Positions 35,598-46,467 of a stretch of 64,000 nt of DNA are shown here, piece after piece. The first letter of the stretch is position 1. Each line of letters begins with the position of its first letter. Under the pieces are notes generated by a model. It worked only from the letters and a program-made list of their open reading frames with translations, had not been told where the DNA came from and ran no database searches. The stretch is taken from NCBI GenBank assembly GCA_006384855.1, contig VCJN01001658.1:102142-166141 (forward strand), read 5' to 3'. A program made the translations under genes and the position numbers. The stretch comes from Tetraselmis striata (taxonomy: Eukaryota; Chlorophyta; Chlorodendrophyceae; Chlorodendrales; Chlorodendraceae).

Positions 35598-36318
35598 ATG
35601 GCGGCGAGCGAAATCGGAGGGCAAGGCAGCGGCGGCGCCCTGCACGCTGTGCTGCGTGTGGCTATTGCTCTCCAGGTGCTTTGCACGCTGCAGGCCGCGT
35701 CCGCACCTGCATTGCACGCCCGTACCCGGCAGGAAGGTCGCTGTCGACCAACCATAGAGATAAGTGCGTGTGGGCGACCCAACATCATATCACACAGTCG
35801 CTACATACACCATACGCACACCATACATCACTGGGGTGGCAACCGTTGAGGTGTATTTTCAAAAGCGAAATATCATCCGTGGAACAATTGCCCTCGCCAA
35901 CCCGCCAGCCGCAACTTTCACCCGTCGTCTGTCAGCGTTGTCATCATCAAGGGAGTGATTATGAGTGAGCGGTAGTGAATCCAGCCGGCCAGGGTCAGTA
36001 AACAGTGGAATGGCGGCAGAGCGGCGCGGAATAGCGAGCAGTGGAGCAGGTTGCGTGCAGCAGCGTGGCACGGCGGGGCTGCATGGTGGGACAGGGCTGT
36101 CGGCGGTCGCCACCGGGCAGCACTGCCTCAGGGATGCAGCAGGAGCAGCAGCAGTCGGCATGCGCGAGGTTGCCTTTCTGGGCTGATAGCGCACAGCCTG
36201 TAATGCTGAAGCGCCGTTGACAAACGGGGTGCCGCCGCCGCTGCTGCTAGGTGCTGCTGCTGCTGGAGTTTTTCTGGTCCTTCACACCGCACACCCACAC
36301 CTCAGCAGGTGCTTCTTA

Positions 36319-36354
<36 letters not shown>

Positions 36355-39300
36355 CGGCCTCCTGTCCCAGATCCTTATGTGATGGCATAGATGGAGTTTA
36401 AAACCTTCTTCGGCGCGGGCAGTTGGATCGGGTGTTTGGACCAGGCTGAGCGGTGCACAAAGGGGGCGCTGCTCAGTGACTCCTCCCGGCATCGGCCCCT
36501 GCGCCCGCCTCCGCCCCCGCACACCATGCAGGCCACCAGAAGCTCTCCGCGCAGCGCGTCTACCACAGCGGCAAGCCGGCGGCTCTTCCACCCGCAGCAT
36601 CCCCCAGCGCGTTGCCGGGCGCAGACGAGGGGCAGCCGGTGCCGGCCTTGCCGGGGGATGCGCCCCAGGGGGCGGCCCGGGCGGCGGAGGCGTCGCGCAC
36701 CGCGCGCTGCCAGGGGGCGCCCAAGCCGTGGGAGCCCGCCGCCTGGCGCAGCCGGCCTGCCGCTTCCCCGGACGCGCTGCGGGCGCTGCTGGACCCGCCC
36801 GCGGTGGCCCGGCGGCGACTCCAAGCGGCCTCCCCGCGGGGGCGCCCCCCTGCCACGGGCGCCTCTCTCGCAGGTCCCCTCCCCCCCTGCCCCCCTTTCC
36901 TCTTGTCATCTTTGCTAACAGCGCTATCAAGGCGCGACTTGTATGCCCCGCCATGCCATCCTGCCTTCTGCCCAATCAGTCACCCTAGAGCCAGGAGGGG
37001 ATTGCGGGGGGGGGGGGGGGGGGGGGGGGACGGAGGGCTGCTCCCCACTTGTGTGGTTAGCGGCGCGTTGCGGACATCGCCCTCAGCCGCCAACAGCAGC
37101 AGCAGCATGGCGGTAGTCAGCAAGCCATTGCCGGATCGCCCGACCGCGTCCTGACGACCATCCGCCGCCGCCTCCTCCTCACTGTGCCGCAGCGCGTGCC
37201 GCGGCTCGCGCCCGGGAGCGCAGGGCGGAGGCCGAGGCGCGGAAGGGCGAGCGCGTGGCGCAGCATGCGGCGGCGGCGCTGGAGGACGAGCGCAGATCGG
37301 TCGGGCCGCGGCTGTCATGGTGCGTACGGGCAAGCGCTGCGGCTGGGTGGCGACCCGATGCCTGACCCGGGGGCGGGGGAGGGGGGGCTCAATCCAAGCC
37401 CCGGTGATGAGTAGCAGCAGGGGGCAGTGCTTGGGGCACGGACATCGCCTCGCTTACGTTGGTGTCAAGGCCGGTGGCGGTGACGGGCCGCGGCAGGTTA
37501 GGCGCCTGCCGGGGCTGAGGGCGCGCTGCCTGCAGGTGCGAGCGCGAGCGCCTCGGGCAGCAGCGAAGCCTGCAGCTGTCGCCGGAGGAGGTGGAGCTGG
37601 CGCGCTGCCTGCGCGAGCCACACAGCTGCCGGCTGCCGGACGGTGAGGAGACCCTACGTCTTCACCCCCCCCCCCTCCCCCAACACACACACATCCCTGA
37701 CCTCCCTACTTCCCGGAATTCCCTGCCCGGGTGTCTCCCCTATCGGGACTCTCGGTCTCCCTCTCTGTCTCTGTCTGTCCCTCTCCCTCTCCCTCTCTAC
37801 CCCCCTTTCTGTTGGCCGGGCGCATTCAGGCGCTCACATCATCGAGCGCGCCGTGTCATGATGACAAGTTGCTGCAGCCAAACACGGCACAAACATCGGT
37901 GTGTGCAGCCCAGCCTCAACTCATGTATCGCACCCCATGGCGCCCGAAGATTCCCATATCAACCCCGAAGCACGGCGTCGCTGCCGCAGTACCCGCACGC
38001 GAGCAGATAGATAATGCTGTATGTTACCCAGGTCATGTTACAGACAACTGGGGATCGGCCTCTTCCGACCGCACTCCGACGACAACATGATCAGCAAATG
38101 CTGCCCGTAATACACTTTTCCACATTATTACGGGCCCGTTTTGTTCAGTGGAATTTGAATTCGATGACACTATGGTGGGGTGATAGATAGAGAGTGTGAG
38201 AGGCACAAAGGCCACAGCCAGGTGCCCGATTGAGACTCGGAGATGCGCTTTAGCTGCTCCCAGGCCTGTGACCTGGGCTTTTTTAACCATACCACACCAT
38301 GTGAGCTGGCACCTGACTACATGTCACTCAGCCTACATCACCGCAGGATTTAATCGACCACGCGCGATGTCCCCCAAACACCGCCACAAGCAACACTCCG
38401 TAGCTGCCGCTGCGCGTCCTGGGCTGCGGCACATTGGGGAGGTGGAAGCGCGGCACCCCTGCTTGCGCGCTCACCGGCTCCTCCTGCGTTGTGCATGGCC
38501 GCAGCGCGACTCCGGCAGGTGGCGCTGTCATCGTTGCCGGGCCTGCGTAAGCTGGGCGAGCCGCTGCCCTGCCTGTTCGCCAACGGCATGACGTGCCCCA
38601 TCAACGCCACCGTGCGCAACCTGGAGACCGGCTATGCGTACGAGACAGTGCCCTTCGACCTGCCCATCCCCGACAGGCAGGCTGCCCCCCCCTCTCCCAC
38701 TCAATCCCCAAAGAGCCATCCAGGGTCGGCATCCATCTTGCCGCCTGTTATCCCACCCGCATGTGCGCCTGCAAACGTACGCATTGACTGGCGCTTGTTG
38801 TCTCCTGCAGGGATCCGGTCGCTGCACGGCGCTTCTCTACCTGCGCGGTGGTGGGCAACGGCGCCGGCGTGATGTCGTCCCCGGGCAACGGAGCGGCGAT
38901 AGATGCGCACGAGGTGCGGCGAGCCAGGGTCACCCTGTCGGGAATTGTGCGTGGAGGGATCTATACGGCTCTGTATAAGTAAATGCATATGTAAATGTGT
39001 GTCTGTATTATTATGGAGACAACTTCCACGTGTGTCCGTCTGCATGTGTGTACTGTGTCTTCATTGTGCACATGCATATGTATCCGCTGATGGCCATTTA
39101 CCATCTGCAACTCTGTAAGATTACGGTGTCTCGTCCAATACGGTTTACCTTTTTATGTATGGGTGCCGACTGATCTTTAAAGAGCTCTAAATAGACGCCT
39201 CTTAAAACTGTAAGAGCAATCGCTATAGCTTCGTCAGTATTTGACCTCTGGTGGTACGAAGGGCGAAGTTTTATCCGCCGTGTTTAAATGTATTGCCTTG

Positions 39301-40407
39301 TTGGCATCCGTATATGCTGCTTTCAACTCTGCTGTCTCTCACAAAAGAAACAGTTCCGAGAGAGAGAGAGAGGCAGAGAGAGGGGACTAAAGAGTCTATT
39401 AGGATGGAAGGTCGACAATTATACTATAGACATGAATAGGAAAATGGTTCATAGTTTGGATTATTTTCAAAGAAAACTGACTAATACATCTTAGTCGTTA
39501 CTGCGAATTGGTTTCGGAAAGCACTAAGTACATTGTTTGAGTTTGAATTGCCCATTTTTTTGGAATTATAGTATAGGTATATACATTGTTTGAAACAAGG
39601 TAGCGGAATGCGGACGGATGCACGACGATTCTGCGTTAATTGGTAATCCGTATACGGCACAACAAAACGCGTACATGGTAAGACCTCATATGATAGGGAT
39701 ATGCAAACAACGTGTAGTAATCAATTGTACTAGACATGAAGGATTACACAGACTTCACCGCATCTTACCATTATATTACGATGGAGCTTCAGCAGTAAGA
39801 ATAAGAACTATAGCATTAGCAGAATAGAATAGAATAGGATAGGATAGGATAGGATAGGATAGCATAGCATAGCATAGGATAGGATAGGATAGGATAGGAT
39901 AGGATAGGATAGAATTGTATAGGATAGCATAGCATAGCATAGCATAGCATAGGATAGGATAGGATAGGATAGGATAGAATTGTATAGGATAGCATAGCAT
40001 AGCATAGCATAGCATAGCATAGGATAGGATAGGATAGGATAGGATAGAATTGTATAGGATAGCATAGCATAGCATAGCATAGCATAGCATAGGATAGGAT
40101 AGGATAGGATAGGATAGAATTGTATAGGATAGCATAGCATAGCATAGCATAGCATAGGATAGGATAGGATAGGATAGGATAGAATAGGATAGGATAGGAT
40201 AGGATAGAATAGGATAGAATAGGATAGGATAGGATCGGATCGGATCGGATCGGATCGGATCGGATCGGATCGGATCGGATCGGATCGGATCATTCGAATC
40301 GGATCGGATCGAATCGAATCGAATATAAACGCTAGAAGGGTGGCAAAACACGGCCAGGCACCTACACGCAAAGCTAGTACATATGTATTTGCGCTTATTT
40401 CACTCAC

Positions 40408-40451
<44 letters not shown>

Positions 40452-40639
40452 CACACACACGCACACACGCATACACACACACATGTCGAAATACATGCAC
40501 ATGTAGCGTAGCTCATGCTCTGTAGCCTCACACAGCAGCTGCCGCTCCGAATTCCACCTATTGCCCCTACTATTCTCACATCGCTGCATCACATCACACT
40601 GCACTTTGCGGCTTTGTGAATACATCAATCGTAGTATGC

Positions 40640-40682
<43 letters not shown>

Positions 40683-42993
40683 CACATATACCACAGGATA
40701 AGCAGTACCTGGAGTCCCGCACAGCAACCGCTCCGGACATATAACAGCGTACATCTAGCAATACGCAGTTACGCACCAGCCTACCTGCAGCCCCGCGCAG
40801 CGGCCGCTTTGCATGTATAGGACCACACGGTGACACAACATCTCACCCTCACCCCACCTCACGCAAAGACTGCTCCGAATAGCAGTGCACCTGAAAATCC
40901 GCACGAATAGCAGTGCAGTACACTTTGCGGCTTTGTGAATACATCAATCGTATTATCCCAGCACACACGCACACAAACACACACTCACTCACACACACAC
41001 TCTCTCACACACACACACTCTCTCTCTCTCACACACACGCACACATACACACACACACACATGTCGAAATACATGCACATGTAGCGTGGGCCCAATGTGT
41101 TTAGATTGCGGCATTGCCGCATCCCTGCGCCCGCACATCGTGAAACGCCACCCACCTTGTGCGTATTCCTCTGCCAAGTCCCTGAGGCCAGGAGCGCCTG
41201 CCTGGCCCGACCGCGCAGGCGGTGTTCCGCTTCAACGACATGCTGCGCCTCAACTGCCTGGACCCAGACAGCCCCAACCGTGTGCTGTGCAACGCCTCCA
41301 TGCCGCCGCCGCCACCGCCGTTGAGCGCCGAGGAGGGCCGCCCGGACGGAAACATCCCGGGCGAGCCGCTCTCGCTTGATGAAATCATAGCCGCCGATGA
41401 CAGAAAGTGAGGCCGGACGCCTCAGCTTGCTGTTGTCTGCCAAAGATGTTGGCGTTTACACTTGTGAGTCCTTTGACGAGCTCGGGGGTTTTTGGGTCTA
41501 GGGTTGTTTCTAAAACCATGGAAACCCAGAACAGAGTTGGAATTTTGTGTATGTAAGCCAGTGCTGTTTTTGGCAAATTCACTGCGGCGGCGCTGTGCTC
41601 GCCCTGACAATGGCTGTGCGCACCGGGCGCCGTGCCGCAGGTACGCGCCCTTCACCGGGCGGCGCACCACCTTCCGCGTCCTCAACAAGAAGCACGCCCT
41701 CAAGCTGCAGACGCTGGGGCGCAGCGCCGGGCGGCGGGCCGCGCTTCCGGCCGGCCGCGGGGGAGGCCTTCCTGCTGTGGCACTACGCGCTGGTGGCGCA
41801 CGGCGCCGCGCTGGCGCGCGAGTTCCCGGAGAACCGGGTGTACTTCCTCTCGTCCAACATGCTCAACTGGCAGGTGACACTTGGAATGATGATGATTGAT
41901 GATAATTGATAGATTGGGTCTTAAAGACCTAGTGGATCACAGTACATGAACCACCAGAAAGCATTACGGCCAAGCGGAAATAAAGAGGTTGGGGGGGGGG
42001 GGGGGGGGGGGCGGTCTACGGTTTTAGGGTGTTAGGGTTTTAGGGTTTAGGGTTACGGTAAAACCCGTAAACCCTAAAGCTCAAAACGGAGGTGGGGAGT
42101 TGACCTTAGCCACATGTCTATACCAGAAGCATGATTGGTCTCATGATTGGTCTTATGAGTAAGGATTAGCCATCCTACCCCACTGAATGGTAAGAGGTCA
42201 GTGTTGCGGGCATGCGGCGCGAGGCAGGTGTGGCCTCATTATTTCATTCGGCGACAGCAGTGGTGAAACAAACTCGAAGAGGTCTTATAAGCAAACCCTA
42301 GTGATGCCAAAAGTGGCCAAACATTAAATATACCGAGATGCTCTTGAGAGGCTTGGCAATAAATGTTTATGTAACGGGCTTAAGGGGGGTTCAATTTGGC
42401 ACACTCGCGCAATCATCGGTACCTTCTCATGAGTGTTCCCTCTTTAGCCGAGTCAATCATGCAGCGGTGGCTGTTCCGACGCTGCCGCTGGCCCTTGTAT
42501 GGCCGCCGGATGCCTCTTCTCGGGCCATCCGGCGGCCATACAAAGATGGGCCATACAAAGGCCCCATGGCTGTTGCGCACACCAACGCGGAGTGGCTCGC
42601 GATGATTGAGACCTGGATTTAAGTGGGGGCCGATCCCCATGGGGGCCGATCCCCATCTCCCGCCTCCCATCCGCTGATGCCCCCCCCCCATTTCCCCCCT
42701 TTGCGTAGATGCAGACGTACTCTATGCTTCGGCGCGACCTTTACGGCCTGGGCCTGGGCGCCTTCCCCTGCTACTCTGCCCTCAGCAGCGGCCTGCACGG
42801 GCTCCTGCTGGCGCTGCAGAGCTGCGACGCCGTGAGCCTGTTTGGCTTCAGCGTCGACCTGGCGGGCGTGACGGACCAGGTGCACTTCCGCCCCATCGCG
42901 GAGCGCCCCAGCGCGGCGCACAGCTGGGCGTTTGACACCCTGCTGCTGCGCCTGCTGGACCTCACCGGCCGCGTCACCCTCTGCACCGCGTGA
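35598..42993 (+). CDS. GT29 sialyltransferase-like glycosyltransferase
   Basis: Exons: 36532-36873, 37193-37319, 37534-37642, 38519-38676, 38811-38913, 41219-41406, 41641-41873 and 42709-42993 (TGA). A tentative first exon at 35598-about 35675 encodes a signal anchor (HAVLRVAIALQ), as expected for a type II Golgi protein; its join is unresolved. The stem region is charged (ARERRAEAEARKGERVAQ). Sialylmotif L is RFSTCAVVGNGAGVM ... AIDAHE then AVFRFND; motif III-like sequence is TTFRVLN; motif S is ALSSGLHGLLLALQSCD then VSLFGF; motif VS is HFRP ... AHSWAF. These place it in CAZy family GT29. Algae are not generally thought to make sialic acid, so the donor may be another nonulosonate such as Kdo. 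The donor at 38677 is GC (CAG/GCAGGC). A one-base frame shift lies near 41720 between LKLQTLG and AAGEAFLLWHY. Confidence 0.85.
39826..40320. repeat. Pentanucleotide array (AGGAT/AGCAT, then CGGAT) with higher-order units
   Basis: About 500 bp of AGGAT and AGCAT pentamers. The punctuating sequence AGAATTGTAT recurs at about 39911, 39975, 40045 and 40115, so the array has higher-order units of 65-70 bp. The right end changes to CGGAT repeats (40231-40290). It lies in the 2.3-kb intron after the sialylmotif L exon. Open frames on the minus strand encode only Tyr-Pro-Ile-Leu-Ser type repeats and are not genes. Confidence 0.9.
40405..41065. repeat. CA microsatellites and a local duplication
   Basis: (CA)n runs at 40409-40480, 40643-40680 and 40960-41065. 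Two anchor sequences occur twice: TGTCGAAATACATGCACATG at about 40483 and 41062, and ACTTTGCGGCTTTGTGAATA at about 40603 and 40921. The intron segment is therefore an imperfect duplication with CA repeats at its joints. Confidence 0.8.
42018..42080. repeat. Telomere-like repeats, two orientations
   Basis: TTTTAGGGTGTTAGGGTTTT and TAGGGTTTAGGG are followed after about 15 bp by the complement GTAAACCCTAAAG. They lie just downstream of a G tract (41989-42011) in the last intron of the GT29-like gene. Confidence 0.8.
42493..42545. repeat. Hairpin in the last GT29-like intron
   Basis: Arms 42493-42511 (TTGTATGGCCGCCGGAT core) and 42527-42545 (ATCCGGCGGCCATACAA core) surround a 15-nt loop. A further GGCCATACAAAG follows at about 42550. 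Confidence 0.8.
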
Positions 42994-43234
42994 GCCACTC
43001 GCACCGGCCGCCTCTTGGCACACGTAGAGACTCCGCTTGTTGCCGCTCACTGACACGGACACCTCATGGCTCGGTCGCAACGTCCTTTGGGCAATCCGGC
43101 TCAGATGCTGCATGGCGTAGGCTTGCTGCCGTGCTTTGTTCATCGCATGAAGGGTGCTTGTGGTTTGACAGCCATCACGCGAAGCAGAGCCCAACTGTCA
43201 TGCCGTGTTCCGCACTCGGTGTACGGCGGAGGGT

Positions 43235-43303
43235 GTTTTTTTTTCGCCCCCGGGACAGAACTGGCACCGGTGAAACCCGTGCGGCGTCGCTACCGCGGCC
43301 TGT
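43235..43303 (-). mobile_element. LINE 3'-terminal fragment
   Basis: T run, then CGCCCCCGGGACAGAACTGG and CACCGGTGAAACCC, the diverged complement of the LINE 3' end seen at 24120 and 54513. About 70 bp is recognisable. Confidence 0.7.
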
Positions 43304-43639
43304 CAACGGCGAACCGTTCAGGCGGAGGTATGTGCACACAGCTGACTACGATGGCAGATCTCTGAGGATTGCCTCCAGAGGCAGTCGATCACTAGAGACA
43401 AGTCTACCCAAGAGCGACGGAAAGTGGCACCTTGCCAGGAGCTCCAGGGGCCGACGATGCAACCCATTATTGAGGTCACGTACATGGCCTCGGCGGGTCG
43501 GGCTACATTACTAGTCGCAACAGAGACTGTTCAGGGCTTGGGGTGCACGCCCTCGGCCCGGTGTTCGGACACAAGTGGACCGGGGTGCCAAACAAATAAC
43601 CAATTAAGTGGCAAGCCGCAACATGGTGCTTTGTAAAAA

Positions 43640-44050
43640 TCAAGGCGACATTCATTTCAAAAGCACAATGTTTGCCACACGGCGGCGTCACATCGTGCAC
43701 ATACAGATGCAGGTGCTCGTCGGGACCTCAGGTACACACCGTACACGCGCGAGTACTTGTAGACATCGAGATTCACCCCCCCCCCCCCCCCCCTGTGAGA
43801 CGTCAATTCTCGGCGTTAGTGGGGATCGAAATGGTGACCTCTATGCCCCTGGTTCGGAAACTCATGCTCTGCAACCAGTGCAACAGTTTATAACAGGTTA
43901 CCAGGCGACATTTGTTTCAACAGCATAACACTTGCCACACGGCGGCGTGACATTGTGTTTGAAAATATCGTGAAATTAACACGTTACTCGTGGTAGCTTC
44001 AGGTACACATCGTACGCGCGCACGTATGAGTACCGTGTATAGTAAACATC
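43640..44050. repeat. Imperfect direct duplication, about 260 bp period
   Basis: TTGCCACACGGCGGCGT occurs at about 43672 and 43930. Each copy is preceded by a GGCGACATT ... TTTCAA block and followed by CAGGTACACA ... CGTACxCGCGCG. Confidence 0.65.
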
Positions 44051-46467
44051 GAAATGTTGTCAGCACAGCTTGGCTGATGCCTGCCGCCCAATGCCGCGTT
44101 GCTCGGTGGTGGCCACAGCACAAAGTAGAGCACCTGTTCGAAGCGGCCTGACACCGCCCCCCGGTCCCGCGGAACTCCCCCCTCCCCTTGTCGTATTTGT
44201 TGTGAGGATTAGAACTCTTCCCTGGGAGTGATACATGCTTAAACTCGACCCTTTCCGGCACGGACTGGGTGTGCAGTGCGCCCCGCACGAGCACAGCAAG
44301 TTGATGATGTCCCGCATCAAAGCCTTTCTACAACATGTTGATGATATACCAGGACCTCATGTTCTACTGCCGGCACAGAAATGAAATTGAGATCGAAATT
44401 TGTTACTTCATTCCCGGGCGAACCAGGCTAGCTGGCTTAAGCTGTCTTAGGCCCCGGCTGCATGAACCCGCAAAGGACCGGTCGTAGCCCGTAGCATGCA
44501 GCCCCTTGAAGGCCACTTCACACATAAATGTAATGCATGATATATAATCAGATCCAGAAAGCAACGTGTCAAGACCCCACGGGGGAGCCAACAACGGCCA
44601 AGAGGGCCAAGCCGAGCGGCTATTCAATCTGTCCATCCAGCCCGGAAAAAAATGTAGATCCACACAACACCAAGACCGCTTGCATTAGCGGTACCTCGGT
44701 GTCGAGGTGCTGAGGATCGGATTTGTGTGCGATTCGTGTGCTTAACTTGCCCGCGCGGTCGAATTGCGGGCGGCTACAGTCTCGAGAATGCCAGCTTCGA
44801 ACGCTTTACTGTGATGAGTACCTGCTACGGGTAAGACTTCGCCATACCACTTTATTGGCCCGACAGATCCATCATACTTTTCTTGCAGCGTCGACTTGCA
44901 TGATGCGCTCAGTGTTTTGAGGTGTAGCGAACCAACGGTGGGGTTATGGCATGTGTTGGTGGGAACAGCAAATTGAGGGGGGGGGGGGGGGGGGAGGGGT
45001 TGACGCAGCTTCAAAACCGCACCGCCCTTATCATTTCCACCGGTCTCGAGACGTCAAGACAGAGATCGCCCACTGCTCGCCCCCCATCCTCTTGGCCAGG
45101 GATAAGGTGCTCATAGGGATAGAAGTGGTACAATCATTGATAGGCAACGCAACTGCGTTAGGATCTGTCCCACGCGGAAGCCAGCCTGAGCCGCCGCCGC
45201 GGTGCTGCCAAGGCGCACGCCGCTGCCCCTCCAAACAGGGTGAAGCAGGAGGAGAAGCATCGCCGCCTGGGGCCCCTTGCGCCTCGCCAGCACCGCCTGC
45301 CGGGTACCCTCAAGAAGACTTATGCCGGCGAGGCAGACACCGCTAGGCGGTCACAACGGAAGCTGCCGGGCGCGATGTAGGTTGCTCCGCTAGCCCAGCA
45401 TCACCTTCACATGAGACATCACGCAAGCGCCTACTACCGGCCGGCAGCCACGGGAACCCTTTGCCGCCTCTCGGCAGGGAATGTTTGGCATAGTCCGTTG
45501 GCCTTCAGAGGGCAGCACGCTACGCGCTTTCAGAAGTGAACACTACGCGGGTTTGCGCAACCTAGCTGCTGTAAGGTGTAGGCCGTCTTTGGCGACTGGG
45601 TCGAGGTTGTGCAGCTCGAAGAACGTGTTGATTGCGGACAGGTAGGGCTGCAGCGACTTAGCCCCAATGTGCCCTCGCTCACCAATCCAGGCAACGTACC
45701 GGACGACAGCTGGGATCAAAGACTAATCAGGAACAAAGTTGTAAGAAATATCAAATTTTAACTTTGACAGTCTCACTCCTCTGGCCGTCTGCGTTAATAA
45801 TACCAATGAAGTACAGTGTTGACCTTTAATCATACACATACTACTAAACGATCGGCTCGCAAACGGCACGCGCGTGCGCCCTTGGTGCCGTCCAAGTGCC
45901 AAAGCGTACGCTGCCAAGCATGGGGGCCGCCTCTCACACAGCACCAGCCGCGCAGCATTCCCACGGAACGCAGTGCTAATGACGACGGGGGTTCTTACAT
46001 TGCGGGGCAGCAGAGCTGCTTGGCGCCCCCCCCCCCCCCCCCCCCCCCGCCCCCAAACCCGGCACCAACACCTCTCGAAACGCAACGGAAGCGAAAACAA
46101 CACCCCGCGCGTTACAATCGTCCGCATTGGATGCGCCGGGGGGGCGGTCGGGGGGGGGGGAAGGGGGCATCAGTCGTCTTCAATGCCTTTCGATTGAGTC
46201 ATTGCGTGCGCAACTGAAGCGTTTGCCGTTCGTTCGCCACGTCTAGTGACCTTGCTGCCCCCCTGGCTGGGACCCTTCATTCAGGTTCGTGTGGGCGCAG
46301 ACGCTGATGATCGCTGCAGCTGCTGCCACAGCCGACAACTCGTGCCGCACATCCAATCACCCGCTTGAAAACGTCAGCGCCTTGCCATGCCCAGCCGTCC
46401 CAAGGTGCCCAGACGGAGTCGATGGATTGCCTCTCCGTTGCGGAGAACGCAGGGCCGTGCCGGGGCC

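Larger units (their letters stand above)
42994..46467. other. Gene-free region with old repeats
   Basis: Contains a LINE 3' fragment at 43235, an imperfect 260-bp duplication at 43640-44050, a C tract at 43777, a G tract at 44977 and a C tract near 46026. A weak frame at about 45180-45345 (+) is Arg/Ala rich with no recognised domain. Nothing else can be named. Confidence 0.45.

Noticed and set aside
36316-36975. 219-residue minus-strand frame opposite the GT29-like gene
   Set aside because: Antisense shadow of a GC-rich coding exon; the + strand frame continues in phase into conserved exons.
39776-40500. 230- and 191-residue frames of Tyr-Pro-Ile-Leu-Ser repeats
   Set aside because: They are translations of the AGGAT/AGCAT pentamer array.
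45180-45345. Possible exon reading Arg/Ala/Lys-rich sequence on the + strand
   Set aside because: No start, no family resemblance, no supported splice partners.
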